A stretch of DNA of 64,000 nt, from positions 1 to 64,000 of the forward strand of contig NZ_MVAR01000019.1 of assembly GCF_001999325.1 (NCBI RefSeq), given 5' to 3'. Within the stretch, counting starts at the first letter, position 1, and each line of letters opens with the position of its first letter. The DNA is from Thioalkalivibrio versutus. GTDB lineage: Bacteria; Pseudomonadota; Gammaproteobacteria; Ectothiorhodospirales; Ectothiorhodospiraceae. Both the position numbers and the translations under genes were made by a program. Below the pieces are notes generated by a model, which ran no database searches, was not told where the DNA came from, and worked only from the letters and a program-made list of their open reading frames with translations. This document shows, one piece after another, positions 1 to 10,167 of this stretch.

Positions 1-72
1 GGAGCCTGCTTGCAGGCGAATGCCCCGGCCCGCGTCCGACTTTGGCAGGAGCTTCGCCTGCGAGCAGGCTCC
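1..72. repeat. REP-like inverted pair
   Basis: Positions 1-20 (GGAGCCTGCTTGCAGGCGAA) and 53-72 are reverse complements with one mismatch, separated by 32 bases. This is the layout of paired REP/BIME-type intergenic elements. The segment lies in the 297-base gene-free start of the window, downstream of the minus-strand protease gene. The window edge may cut the element. No gene is visible between 1 and 297. Confidence 0.6.
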
Positions 73-121
73 CACGGGGCCCAGCTCAGGACATCGGGCA
101 TTCCGGCCGCCGCCCCCACAT

Positions 122-244
122 CGTCATCCCGGAAACCGCACAGCGGTTATCCGGGATCTCCACCGCCGGAGATGAGCCGGGCGTCCGCGGAGGCTCCAGC
201 GCGGGAGATCCCGCGCTCTCCGCTTCGCTCCGGCCGGGATGACG
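122..244. repeat. intergenic inverted repeat with CGTCATCCCGG ends
   Basis: CGTCATCCCGG at 122-132 is repeated in inverted orientation at 234-244 (CCGGGATGACG). The interior is itself rich in short inverted words (CCGGGATCTC, GGAGATCCCG). Such elements with outward-facing GTCATCCCGG ends are widespread intergenic repeats in proteobacteria. It could form a long hairpin in the 3' region of the protease transcript. No coding signal was seen in it. Confidence 0.55.
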
Positions 245-297
245 GGGTTAGCCGGGTGACGGAGCTGCGCGCGGGCGCACTGGAACACGGCCGGTCC

Positions 298-1647
298 TCA
301 GCGCAGGGTGAGGAAGAGGGTCTGGTTGCCGCGACGCAGCTGCAGCTCCAGGGTCTGGTGTGCGGCCAGTTGTTGCGGCAGGTCGGACAGGCGCTGGATG
401 CGCTGGCGGTTGATGGCCAGCAGCACGTCGCCCGCGCGCAGACCGGCGCGCGCCCCCGGGGTGCCGGGCTCCACCGCGATCACCGCCACGCGACTGCCCC
501 CGTCACGCCCGGTGGCCTCGGACAAGCGAACACCCTCCAGCCGCGGATGCACGGCCGCGCCCTCGATGCGCCGCTCTTCGGGGCGATCCAGGCGGGCCAC
601 GATCCGCTGTTCGGCCCCGTCGCGCAGGACGTCCAGGCGCACATCGGAACCGGCGCGCAGCAGGCCGAGCCGGTTGCGCAGATCGCCGGCGCTGCGCACC
701 GGCTGGTCGTCCGCCCGCAGCACGATGTCTCCGCTCTGGAGGCCGGCGCGTTCGGCCGCGGATCCACGCACCACGCGCGTGATCACGGCGCCCTGGGAAA
801 TATCCAACTCAAAGGCCTGGGCCAGCGCCGGGGTCAGATCCTGCATCTCCACGCCCAGCGCGCCGCGTTCGACACGACCCTCCGCCAGCAAATGGTCGCG
901 AATCTGGCTGGCCATGTTGGCGGGGATCGCGAAGCCGATACCAATGTTGCCCCCGCCGCGCGCGAGAATGGCGGTATTGATTCCAACCAGCTCGCCACGC
1001 AGGTTGACCAGCGCCCCGCCGGAGTTGCCGGGGTTGATGGAGGCATCGGTCTGGATGAAGTCCTCGAAGCCGTCACCACCCAGTCCGCTGCGGCCCAGGG
1101 CACTGACGATGCCGCTGGTCACCGTCTGGCCGAGGCCGAAGGGGTTGCCGATGGCGACCACGAAGTCGCCCACGCGCAGGGCGTCGGAGTCCGCCAGCGG
1201 GATCGCCTGCAGGTCCTCCGCGTCGATGCGGATCACGGCGACGTCGGTGGCCGGGTCGGTCCCCACCACCTCGGCCTCGTACTGGCGGCCATCGTAGAGC
1301 GTGACCAGGATCGCGTCGGCGCGCGCGATCACGTGGCTGTTGGTCAGGATGGTGCCGGCCTTGGCGTCCACGATCACGCCGGAGCCCAGACCCTGGCGTT
1401 CGCGTTCACGCGAACGCTCGGGGACATCGAAGAACCGGCGGAAGAAGGGGTCGTCGAACAGCGGGCTAACCGACTCCACCACCCGCGCGCGGGTGGCAAT
1501 GTTCACCACCCCGGGGATGGTGCGCTCGAGCATCGGCGCCAGGGAGGGCAGGGGCTCACCGTCCACCGCGGCCGGGAGCTGGGCGGCGGCCGGTGCGGCC
1601 CCGAGCAGGGCCAGGGCCAGGATCAGAAGGGGAACCAGCCGACGCAT
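298..1647 (-). CDS. degP: periplasmic serine endoprotease, DegP/DegQ (HtrA) family
   Basis: Periplasmic quality-control protease that degrades misfolded envelope proteins. The 449-residue product starts with a signal peptide (charged MRR, hydrophobic stretch, cleavage near AAAQ). A trypsin-like domain follows with catalytic His105 (TNSHV), Asp135 (ATDVAV) and Ser209 (GNSGGA), then two PDZ domains (about 265-345 and 365-449). The start at 1647 is chosen because longer in-frame extensions would precede the signal peptide with an Arg/Pro-rich stretch. It lies 13 bases after the DnaJ-like gene and is probably cotranscribed with it. DegP versus DegQ cannot be settled; the short Q-linker resembles DegQ. 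Confidence 0.93.
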   Translation of the reverse strand: MRRLVPLLILALALLGAAPAAAQLPAAVDGEPLPSLAPMLERTIPGVVNIATRARVVESVSPLFDDPFFRRFFDVPERSRERERQGLGSGVIVDAKAGTILTNSHVIARADAILVTLYDGRQYEAEVVGTDPATDVAVIRIDAEDLQAIPLADSDALRVGDFVVAIGNPFGLGQTVTSGIVSALGRSGLGGDGFEDFIQTDASINPGNSGGALVNLRGELVGINTAILARGGGNIGIGFAIPANMASQIRDHLLAEGRVERGALGVEMQDLTPALAQAFELDISQGAVITRVVRGSAAERAGLQSGDIVLRADDQPVRSAGDLRNRLGLLRAGSDVRLDVLRDGAEQRIVARLDRPEERRIEGAAVHPRLEGVRLSEATGRDGGSRVAVIAVEPGTPGARAGLRAGDVLLAINRQRIQRLSDLPQQLAAHQTLELQLRRGNQTLFLTLR

Positions 1648-1660
1648 GGGCGATCCTCGA

Positions 1661-2566
<906 letters not shown>

Positions 2567-2698
2567 TGCTTTCCTCGAGCGGTTGCGGCTGCGTCCTCGG
2601 GTGACACCCGGATCCCGCCAGTGGGCATGATAGCCGGGATGCGGCTGTCACCCCGGGAGACAGGAGCCGCAGAAAAAGATCCGTGCCTCCCAAGGTTC

Positions 2699-2742
2699 AA
2701 AAAAACGGGCGCCACCGCGGGTGGAACCCCGGGCAGCGCCCG
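2699..2742 (-). terminator. Rho-independent terminator of hsp20
   Basis: On the minus strand a 7-bp stem (CGGGCGC at 2706-2712 with GCGCCCG at 2736-2742) is followed by seven T (complement of A 2699-2705). It begins 48 bases after the hsp20 stop codon. It should separate hsp20 transcription from cbpA-degP. Confidence 0.8.
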
Positions 2743-2789
2743 TGTCTCGCCCGGTGGGCGAGCATCCCCACCGGGCACGTGAGGCCGGA

Positions 2790-3221
2790 TCAGTTCTCGA
2801 TCTGGATCCGGCGCGGCTGCACGCGGGCCTGCTTCGGGATGCGCACCTCCAGCACGCCGTTCTCGCTGCGCGCGGAGATGTTTTCGGCATCCGCCGTATC
2901 CGGCAGCGAGAAGCGGCGGAAGAACGTGCCACGCACGCGTTCGATGCGCTTGTAGCCATCCTTCTCTTCCTCGCTTTCGTGCTTGCGCTCGCCGCGCAGG
3001 GTCAACACGCCATTCTCCATGTTCAGTTCGATGTCCTTCGGGTCTACCCCGGGGATATCGGCATGCAGCACGTAGGCATCGGTCTCTTCGCGGATATCTA
3101 CCGCGGGGGCCCAGTCTGAGGTCGCGGAAGAGTCCTCGGCGCCGGGCATGTCCGGCATGCGACCGAGTTCGCGCGACAGTTGACCGAGCAGGCTGAACGG
3201 TTCGTAGCGGGTCATGGTCAT
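2790..3221 (-). CDS. small heat-shock protein, Hsp20/alpha-crystallin family
   Basis: ATP-independent holdase that binds unfolding proteins in the cytoplasm. The 143-residue product carries an alpha-crystallin domain (about 40-130) with the typical ADIPGVDPKDI segment, a GVLTLRGER strand and a C-terminal IxI-like motif (RRIQIEN). The start at 3221 follows a GGAGGG ribosome site six bases upstream; a second ATG at 3215 is possible. Regulation is visible: a sigma-32-type promoter at 3264-3291 and a terminator after the gene. Confidence 0.95.
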   Translation of the reverse strand: MTMTRYEPFSLLGQLSRELGRMPDMPGAEDSSATSDWAPAVDIREETDAYVLHADIPGVDPKDIELNMENGVLTLRGERKHESEEEKDGYKRIERVRGTFFRRFSLPDTADAENISARSENGVLEVRIPKQARVQPRRIQIEN

Positions 3222-3263
3222 GGTGTTCCCTCCTGTGTGGGCGTCATCTGACTCACCCATAGC

Positions 3264-3291
3264 AATAGGGGACACTTCCCGCGTTTTCAAG
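3264..3291 (-). promoter_or_regulatory. sigma-32 (heat-shock) promoter of hsp20
   Basis: Read on the minus strand: CTTGAAA (complement of 3285-3291), 13 bases, CCCCTATT (complement of 3264-3271). This matches the RpoH consensus CTTGAAA-N11-16-CCCCATNT with only small deviation. It ends about 43 bases before the hsp20 start codon. Confidence 0.88.
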
Positions 3292-3309
3292 GGCCTGAGG
3301 AAGACGCGG

Positions 3310-3358
3310 ATCACGGCACCCGCTCGCGCTCGAGTCGATTGTGCACAGTGATCAGTGT
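3310..3358. repeat. degenerate remnant of the his-region MITE family
   Basis: The stretch containing GCTCGCGCTCGAGTCG, a GTGCAC core and GATCAGTGTCTCC closely resembles one end of the repeats at 49754-49931 and 50608-50894 (GATCAGTGTTTCC, GCTCGCGCTCGAGTCGC). Only one end is recognisable. It lies just after the stop codon of the DUF2835 gene and directly upstream of the hsp20 heat-shock promoter. Confidence 0.6.
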
Positions 3359-3363
3359 CTCCG

Positions 3364-3582
3364 CTACAGGCGCCGAAACTCCCTCAGCTTGTAGTCATCG
3401 TCGGTGATCAGCTCGAACACGCCATGCACGCCGCGCTGATCCAGATGGCTGCGCAGCAGCCGCGCCGGGAATTGCACACTTTCGCCGCTGTCGGCCTGCG
3501 CAAAGACCACCGCGGCACGCCCGGTGTAGTAGTCCTCCATCTCCTGGCGCGAGATCGCCAGGCGCAGGCGAAACCGGCGCAT
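3364..3582 (-). CDS. DUF2835 family protein
   Basis: A 72-residue soluble protein of unknown function. The pattern (basic N-terminus RFRLRLAIS, EDYYTG, then QFPARLLRSHL and GVHGVFELITDDDYKL) matches the short DUF2835 family of gammaproteobacteria as I remember it. There are no cysteines, membrane segments or signal peptide. It starts four bases after the yicC stop, so it is probably translated from the same mRNA. Function cannot be inferred from the sequence. Confidence 0.72.
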   Translation of the reverse strand: MRRFRLRLAISRQEMEDYYTGRAAVVFAQADSGESVQFPARLLRSHLDQRGVHGVFELITDDDYKLREFRRL

Positions 3583-3586
3583 CGCG

Positions 3587-4450
3587 CTATTCCAGGTTCT
3601 GCACCTGCTCGCGCAGCTGCTCGATCAGGACCTTCATCTCCACTGTGGCACGCGTGATCTCCAGATCGTGCGACTTGGAGGAGATGGTGTTGGCCTCGCG
3701 GTTGAACTCCTGCATCAGGAAGTCGAGCCGCCGACCGCTGGGCCCGCCCTGGTCCAGGATCTCGCGCACGGCCGTCACGTGACCATCGATGCGATCCAGC
3801 TCCTCGGCGATATCCATGCGCTGGGCCAGCAACGCGACCTCCTGTTCCAGGCGTTTCGGGTCCAGGTGCAGGTCCAGTTCGCGGATGCGCGCCAGGATGC
3901 GTTCGCGCTGCTCGTCGAGCATCGGCTGACGCCGCGAGTGGACCGTCCGGGCATGCTCCGCCAGGGCCTCCAGGCGCGTGCGCATGCCATCGGCCAGGGC
4001 CGCCCCCTCCGTCGTGCGCATTGCGACCAGGGCCTCCAGCGCGGTGTCGAAGCCGGCCAGTAGCGGCTCCGCCAGGACCTCGCCGGCATCCGAGGCGCCC
4101 TGCAGGACGCCGGGCCAGCTCAGCACGTCCAGCGGCGAGACCGGGGCCGAATTGCGCATCCTTCGCTCGATCGCCGCGCAGGCATCGATCAGCGCCTGCG
4201 CGCGCTCCTGATCGAAGGCCTCCGGGGCGTTGTCCGCCTGGCCCCGGTCACGCAGCACCACGTCCACCTTGCCGCGCGCCAAATGGCCCTTGAGGCGTTT
4301 ACGCACCTCGGCCTCCAGCGAGCGCAGGTGATCCGGCAGGTGGATCCGCAGCTCCAGGTAGCGGTGATTGACGCTCTTGAGCTCCCAGTCGAACACGCCC
4401 CCATCCAGGGTGATGGCGTGCCGGGAAAATCCGGTCATGCTGGTAATCAT
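3587..4450 (-). CDS. yicC: YicC/YloC family endoribonuclease
   Basis: YicC-family proteins are endoribonucleases linked to RNA turnover and stationary-phase growth. The 287-residue protein begins with the hallmark MITSMTGFSR segment and WELKSVNHRYLE, and ends with the family C-terminal domain (GRRLDFLMQEFNREANTI, then LRE(Q)VQN-type end). The start at 4450 is preceded by CGGGGGAATA. It is divergent from rph, a neighbourhood conserved in gammaproteobacteria, and is followed by DUF2835. A 19-bp perfect palindrome lies in the shared promoter region. Confidence 0.93.
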   Translation of the reverse strand: MITSMTGFSRHAITLDGGVFDWELKSVNHRYLELRIHLPDHLRSLEAEVRKRLKGHLARGKVDVVLRDRGQADNAPEAFDQERAQALIDACAAIERRMRNSAPVSPLDVLSWPGVLQGASDAGEVLAEPLLAGFDTALEALVAMRTTEGAALADGMRTRLEALAEHARTVHSRRQPMLDEQRERILARIRELDLHLDPKRLEQEVALLAQRMDIAEELDRIDGHVTAVREILDQGGPSGRRLDFLMQEFNREANTISSKSHDLEITRATVEMKVLIEQLREQVQNLE

Positions 4451-4480
4451 TATTCCCCCGTTGCGATCCCTGCCGCGCAA

Positions 4481-4530
4481 GCCATGAGTGTAGTGCGTCA
4501 CCCCATCGGGCGACGCACTACACTCATGGC
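4481..4530. promoter_or_regulatory. 19-bp perfect palindrome between yicC and rph
   Basis: GCCATGAGTGTAGTGCGTC (4481-4499) is exactly repeated in inverted orientation at 4512-4530, around a 12-base loop. It sits in the divergent intergenic region. A TATACT -10-like hexamer for rph follows at 4534-4539. It lacks a T-run on either strand, so it is more likely an operator or a structured 5' leader than a simple terminator. Confidence 0.7.
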
Positions 4531-4571
4531 CCGTATACTGCGCCCCTCTCAAATCTAGCAAGGATCACAGC

Positions 4572-5291
4572 ATGCGACCCAGTGGCCGAGCAGCCGACGC
4601 GATGCGCCCCGTGCGTTTTACCCGCCATTTCACCCGTCACGCGGAGGGTTCCGTACTGGTGGAATTCGGGGACACGCGTGTGCTGTGCAACGCCACGGTG
4701 GAGTCGCGCGTGCCGCCGTGGTTGAAGAACAAGGGCCGCGGCTGGGTCACCGCCGAATACAGCATGCTGCCACGCTCCACCCACGAGCGCATGGTGCGCG
4801 AGGCCGCCCGGGGCAAGCTGGGCGGTCGCACCATGGAGATCCAGCGCCTGATCGGCCGCTCGCTGCGTGCCGCGGTCGACCTCGAGGCCCTCGGCGAACG
4901 CCAGATCATCGTCGACTGCGACGTGATCCAGGCCGATGGCGGCACCCGCACGGCCGCGATTAGCGGGGCCTACGTCGCGCTGCGCGATGCCATCCGCAAG
5001 GCACGCGAACAGGGCCTGATCCGCAAGGACCCGCTGCACGGGCACCTGGCAGCGGTCTCCGTGGGCATCTTCAATGGCACGCCGGTGCTGGATCTCGATT
5101 ACGACGAGGACTCCCAGGCCGAGACCGACCTGAACCTGGTGATGAACGAGGCCGGCGGGGTGATCGAGATCCAGGGCACGGCCGAGGGCCACGCCTTCCG
5201 CCGCGACGAGCTGGACCAGATGCTGGATCTGGGCGAGAAGGGCATCCGCGAGATCTGCGAGGCCCAGAGCGCCGTTCTGGCCGAAGGCTGA
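4572..5291 (+). CDS. rph: ribonuclease PH
   Basis: Phosphorolytic 3'-5' exoribonuclease that trims tRNA precursors and structured RNA 3' ends. The 239-residue protein is full length for the family and shows the N-terminal RPSGR segment, [12 protein letters not shown], the [15 protein letters not shown] block, [18 protein letters not shown] (phosphate and metal site) and the [13 protein letters not shown] acidic motif. rdgB starts seven bases after its stop, the usual rph-rdgB pair. Confidence 0.97.
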   Translation: MRPSGRAADAMRPVRFTRHFTRHAEGSVLVEFGDTRVLCNATVESRVPPWLKNKGRGWVTAEYSMLPRSTHERMVREAARGKLGGRTMEIQRLIGRSLRAAVDLEALGERQIIVDCDVIQADGGTRTAAISGAYVALRDAIRKAREQGLIRKDPLHGHLAAVSVGIFNGTPVLDLDYDEDSQAETDLNLVMNEAGGVIEIQGTAEGHAFRRDELDQMLDLGEKGIREICEAQSAVLAEG

Positions 5292-5298
5292 TCCGGGC

Positions 5299-5922
5299 AT
5301 GGCGGGCGAACCACGGCGCGTGGTGCTGGCCACCGGCAACCCCGGCAAGCTGCGCGAGATCCGCGCCCTGCTGGAACCACTGGGCCTGGCGGTCGAGCCG
5401 CAATCGGAGCATGGCGTGCCGGAGGCCGAGGAGACCGGCCTGACGTTTGTGGAGAACGCCATCCTGAAGGCGCGCAACGCCGCCCGGCACACCGGACTGC
5501 CGGCGATCGCCGACGACTCCGGGCTGGAGGTGGAGGCCCTGCGCGGCCAGCCGGGGATCTACTCCTCGCGCTACGCCGGTACGGACGCCGACGATGCCGC
5601 CAACAACGCGCGGCTGATGGAGGCGTTGCAAGGCGTTCCACCGGAACAGCGGGGTGCGCGTTTCCGCGCCGTGGTGGTGTACCTGGAACACGCCGAGGAC
5701 CCGGCCCCGATCATCGCCGAGGGCGTGTGGCCCGGACGCATCGCCGAGCAGGCCAGCGGCGCCGAGGGCTTCGGCTACGACCCGTTGTTCTTCGTTCCGG
5801 AGGAAGGCTGCACCTCGGCCGAACTGGACCCGGCGACCAAGAACCGCCTGAGCCACCGCGGCCAGGCCCTGCAACAGCTCGTGGCCAGCCTGCGCAACCG
5901 TATGGGCAACCCGACGGCCTGA
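5299..5922 (+). CDS. rdgB: non-canonical purine NTP pyrophosphatase, RdgB/HAM1 family
   Basis: Hydrolyses ITP, dITP and XTP to monophosphates so that deaminated purines are kept out of DNA and RNA. The 207-residue protein has the N-terminal [13 protein letters not shown] substrate loop, the [11 protein letters not shown] metal site, SSRYAG, and GFGYDPLFF followed by LSHRGQAL. Length and motif order are normal. It lies directly after rph. A repeat-rich gap separates it from hemW. Confidence 0.97.
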   Translation: MAGEPRRVVLATGNPGKLREIRALLEPLGLAVEPQSEHGVPEAEETGLTFVENAILKARNAARHTGLPAIADDSGLEVEALRGQPGIYSSRYAGTDADDAANNARLMEALQGVPPEQRGARFRAVVVYLEHAEDPAPIIAEGVWPGRIAEQASGAEGFGYDPLFFVPEEGCTSAELDPATKNRLSHRGQALQQLVASLRNRMGNPTA

Positions 5923-5935
5923 CACCCGGTCCTGC

Positions 5936-6210
5936 CTGGCTCCGGGGCGCATCCAGGGAGATCGCCACGGCGCTGCGCGCCTCGTGATAACGGTGTCTTT
6001 GTGCTCGTCGTTGCGAGGCCCCGCAGGGGCCGTGGCAACCTCCCGACGACACCCCGGCGCATATTCGGGCCCGCGTCGGGGTCCGGCCCGGGAGATCGCC
6101 GCGTGCCTGCGGCGCTCGCGATGACCGTGATTCCGGTCACCGTCATCGCGAGGCGCGCAGCGCCGAGGCGATCGGCGCGAAAACCCAGACGTCGGAGGCC
6201 GCAATGACGG
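5936..6210. repeat. intergenic repeat cluster with GTCATCGCGAGG ends
   Basis: This 335-base gap between rdgB and hemW is filled with words such as GTCATCGCGAGGCGCGCAG (6142-6160) and its imperfect inverse at about 6094-6125 (GATCGCC...GCTCGCGATGAC), plus GTTGCGAGGCCCC and GGCAACCTCCCGACGA around 6010-6055. The pattern belongs to the dispersed GTCATTGCGAGG type of intergenic element; a better-preserved copy is at 42494-42678. No coding sequence was recognised. Confidence 0.6.
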
Positions 6211-6257
6211 GACTGGGTGCTTTCGACGCCACCCGGGGGCTCGCCTATGCTCCGCAC

Positions 6258-7472
6258 ATGAACTCCACCCTGATCCATCCGCCGCCACTGGCGCTGTACG
6301 TGCACCTGCCCTGGTGCGTGCGCAAGTGTCCGTACTGCGACTTCAACTCCCACGAGCCCCGCGGCGAGGCGCCGTTCGACGACTACGTGGCGGCGCTGCT
6401 GCGGGATTTGGAGGGCCAGCTCCCGGATATATGGGGGCGACGGCTGGAGAGCGTGTTCATCGGTGGCGGGACCCCGAGCCTGTTCCCGCCGGAGGCGCTG
6501 GACGCTCTCATGTCTGGTCTGCGTGCCCGGCTGCCGCTGCGCCCGGACTGCGAGGTGACCCTGGAGGCCAACCCTGGCACCGCCGATCGCGCCTACTTTC
6601 GCGGCTACCGCGAGGCCGGGGTCAATCGGCTGTCGCTGGGTGTCCAGAGCTTCGACGATGCGATGCTCGCCCGGCTGGGCCGCATCCACGGCGCCACCGA
6701 GGCCCGCGACGCAGTGGCGCACGCCCGCGCCGCCGGCTTCGAGGCGATCAATCTGGATCTGATGTTCGGCCTGCCGGGTCAGTCGGTGGCGGCCGGGCTG
6801 GCGGACCTGCAGGCGGCCATCGAACAGGAGCCGGGGCACATCTCCTGGTATCAGCTGACCCTCGAGCCGAACACCCTATTCGCGGCGCGCCCACCCGAAC
6901 TGCCGGAGGACGTCACAATCGAGGAATTGTTCACCCGCGGCCAGTCCCATCTGGCGGCAGCTGGCTATACTCGATACGAGATATCCGCCTATGCCCGCGC
7001 GGGGCAGGAATGTCGCCACAACCGCAATTACTGGACCTTCGGCGACTATCTCGGCATTGGCGCCGGGGCCCACGGCAAGCTGACGCAGGTGCACGATGGC
7101 ACGATCCTGCGGCGGATGAAGCCGCGCCAGCCGGAGGCCTATCTCGCCGGGCCGCAGCAGCACAACGATCAGACCGTGCCGACGGCGGAACGCCCCTTCG
7201 AGTTCATGCTGAACGCGCTGCGGCTGGTGGAAGGGGTTCCGGCCGCGAGCTTCGAGGCGCATTGCGGCCTGCCGCTGGCGGCGCTCGAGCCGGCGCTTTC
7301 CGAACTGCGCGCGGACGGGCTGCTGGGGGCGGATACGGAGCGCCTGCAGGCCACGGAACGGGGCCTGGCGTTTCTCAATGACGTGCTGGAGCGTTTTCTT
7401 CCGGAAGGGACTCCGCAGGACTCGATCGCCACGCCGATAGCCTGGCCCGCGGGCCGGGAGGAGGGTCGATAA
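6258..7472 (+). CDS. hemW: radical SAM heme chaperone HemW
   Basis: HemW binds heme and is thought to deliver it to respiratory enzymes; it was long misannotated as a coproporphyrinogen oxidase. The 404-residue protein has the radical-SAM cluster motif CxxxCxxC (WCVRKCPYCDF), followed by FIGGGTPSL (SAM binding) and a C-terminal HemN-type domain. The start at 6258 is chosen because translation then begins just before the family-typical LALYVHLPWC block. It belongs to the rph-rdgB-hemW neighbourhood and is followed without a gap by the CPXCG gene. Confidence 0.93.
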   Translation: MNSTLIHPPPLALYVHLPWCVRKCPYCDFNSHEPRGEAPFDDYVAALLRDLEGQLPDIWGRRLESVFIGGGTPSLFPPEALDALMSGLRARLPLRPDCEVTLEANPGTADRAYFRGYREAGVNRLSLGVQSFDDAMLARLGRIHGATEARDAVAHARAAGFEAINLDLMFGLPGQSVAAGLADLQAAIEQEPGHISWYQLTLEPNTLFAARPPELPEDVTIEELFTRGQSHLAAAGYTRYEISAYARAGQECRHNRNYWTFGDYLGIGAGAHGKLTQVHDGTILRRMKPRQPEAYLAGPQQHNDQTVPTAERPFEFMLNALRLVEGVPAASFEAHCGLPLAALEPALSELRADGLLGADTERLQATERGLAFLNDVLERFLPEGTPQDSIATPIAWPAGREEGR

Positions 7473-7666
7473 TGCGTCCCGTCGAGTTTGTTGATTTCGC
7501 CTGCCCCTGGTGCGGCGAGCCCGGCGAGATCACGGTGGACATGGTCAGCAATGACCGCGAATGGGTCGAGGACTGCGCGGTGTGCTGTGCCCCCATCGTG
7601 TTCCGCCGCGAGGATGCCGGCGACGAGGAGATTCCGCGCGTCGCTGCCCAGCGGGAGGGCGAGTGA
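7472..7666 (+). CDS. CPXCG-motif cysteine-rich small protein
   Basis: A 64-residue acidic protein with two Cys pairs, C11-P-W-C14-G and C35-A-V-C38, plus a fifth cysteine at C39. The pattern matches the CPXCG-motif family, whose function is unknown but which looks like a small zinc ribbon. The ATG overlaps the last base of the hemW stop, and its own stop overlaps the rof start, so the three are translationally coupled. Confidence 0.85.
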   Translation: MRPVEFVDFACPWCGEPGEITVDMVSNDREWVEDCAVCCAPIVFRREDAGDEEIPRVAAQREGE

Positions 7667-7911
7667 GCGCGGCGCCACCGTATACCCCGATCGACTGCGA
7701 GCGCTATTCCGAGCTGGAGCTGGCCATCCTACGCGGTCAGTCCCTGCGCACGCACTGGCGCCGCGGGGAGATGGACCGCATCGCGATCGTGCGGCCGCTG
7801 GACTTGCGCACCCGGCGCAGCGCGGAGTACCTGATCCTGCGTGACGCCGAGGGCCGGCGGCAATGGTGGCGCCTGGACCGGCTGATCAGCTTCGAGCCGA
7901 TCCCGGGCTGA
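7663..7911 (+). CDS. rof: Rho-binding antiterminator Rof (YaeO)
   Basis: Rof binds transcription terminator factor Rho and inhibits termination. The 82-residue protein matches the family throughout: YTPIDCERYSELELAI at the N-terminus, a central VRPLDLRTRRSAEYLIL strand pair and the C-terminal LDRLISFEP. The GTG start at 7663 overlaps the stop of the CPXCG gene (GTGA); a longer ATG extension would run through that gene in another frame and gives an unrelated Arg/Cys-rich stretch. It is convergent with rho, its expected target, about 365 bases away. Confidence 0.85.
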   Translation: MSAAPPYTPIDCERYSELELAILRGQSLRTHWRRGEMDRIAIVRPLDLRTRRSAEYLILRDAEGRRQWWRLDRLISFEPIPG

Positions 7912-8245
7912 ACGCCATCCGGGCTGCGACCGGCGAGCTGGCTCGTCTGATCGCCGCACCACAGAGGGCACAGCGGACACGGAGAAAGGCGCAGGGGTTG
8001 TCGGGGGCGGTAGACACCGCTGGATCATGCACAACGCAGAAGGCGTGGACCCTTTTGGGGTACGCCGTAACCGGGCTTCCGGCAACTTGCCATCCCCTGC
8101 GAATCAACAGCCCTGCAATCCCGCTGGACCAGAATGGGCCTTCTCTATGCGCTCCGCGCCCTCTGCGGGCAACCAGGAGGGCTCGGAGCGCCAGCCCGGG
8201 AAGGGACCGGGGCTGTGTGGGGCGATCGCTTCGCTGGCGCTCGCG
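7912..8245. other. gene-free stretch between rof and rho
   Basis: About 330 bases between two convergent genes. No convincing reading frame with a ribosome site was found on either strand. A short CCACAGAGGGCACAGCGGAC-like tract (about 7960-7980) resembles common dispersed intergenic words. There is no T-rich terminator for rof. Confidence 0.4.
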
Positions 8246-8276
8246 CTGACAGGGGGCGGGCGCAGCCCGCCCCCTG

Positions 8277-8280
<4 letters not shown>
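8246..8280. terminator. perfect 16-bp hairpin overlapping the rho stop codon
   Basis: CTGACAGGGGGCGGGC (8246-8261) and GCCCGCCCCCTGTCAG (8265-8280) form a perfect stem with a three-base GCA loop. The rho stop codon (complement of 8277-8279) lies inside the right arm. No T-run follows on either strand, so it is a stability or pausing hairpin rather than a canonical intrinsic terminator. It may serve both convergent genes. Confidence 0.65.
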
Positions 8281-9536
<1,256 letters not shown>

Positions 9537-9695
9537 GCGTGGGATGCTGTGTTCAACGTGGATGATCGGCGACCGGGGGTGGTCACTCGGATTGACTGGA
9601 AGGAGGCAGGGAATGGCCTGGCGGCCACTCGAACTGGTTCGATGGTAAGCGAGGCGGCGGCGCGGGGCAACCCCGGTGAAGCCGGGCGCCTGCGA

Positions 9696-9719
9696 GGCCT
9701 GGCGGTTAACCGCCAGGCC
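9696..9719. terminator. palindromic hairpin after trxA
   Basis: GGCCTGGCGGTT directly abuts its inverse AACCGCCAGGCC, a 24-base perfect palindrome starting seven bases after the trxA stop codon. There is no T-run. It could attenuate read-through into rho, which starts about 160 bases further on. Confidence 0.5.
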
Positions 9720-9725
9720 CGGGTG

Positions 9726-10052
9726 TTACAGGTGCTGATCCAGGAACGCAGTCAGCTGCGACTTGGACAGGGCACCGACCTTGGTGGCCTCGACATCGCC
9801 GTTCTTGAACAGCATCAGCGTCGGGATCCCGCGAATGCCGTACTTCGGCGGCGTGGACGGGTTCTCGTCGATGTTCAGCTTGGCGACCTTGACCTTGCCG
9901 GCGTATTCTTCGGCGATTTCGTCCAGAATGGGGGCGATCATCTTGCAGGGCCCGCACCACTCGGCCCAGTAGTCCACCAGGACCGGCTGATCCGCCTTCA
10001 GGACGTCCTCGTCGAAACCGGCGTCCGATGTGTACACAATTTTGTCGCTCAC
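9726..10052 (-). CDS. trxA: thioredoxin
   Basis: Cytoplasmic disulfide reductase and electron donor for ribonucleotide reductase and others. The 108-residue protein has the active site WCGPC with Cys33 and Cys36, the preceding VLVDYWAEW strand, the cis-proline loop [11 protein letters not shown] and the conserved C-terminal helix. Length equals the E. coli protein. It is divergent from rhlB and upstream of rho on the same strand, the classical rhlB/trxA-rho arrangement. Confidence 0.98.
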   Translation of the reverse strand: MSDKIVYTSDAGFDEDVLKADQPVLVDYWAEWCGPCKMIAPILDEIAEEYAGKVKVAKLNIDENPSTPPKYGIRGIPTLMLFKNGDVEATKVGALSKSQLTAFLDQHL

Positions 10053-10167
10053 TCCGAGCCCTCATGACTTGGGTTGGGGGAGCAGCCCGCACCGCCGGCT
10101 GCACGGCCCTTACTATCGACGATCAACGCCGGACAGTTCAAGTAATACGCAGGAACCGAGGAACCCC

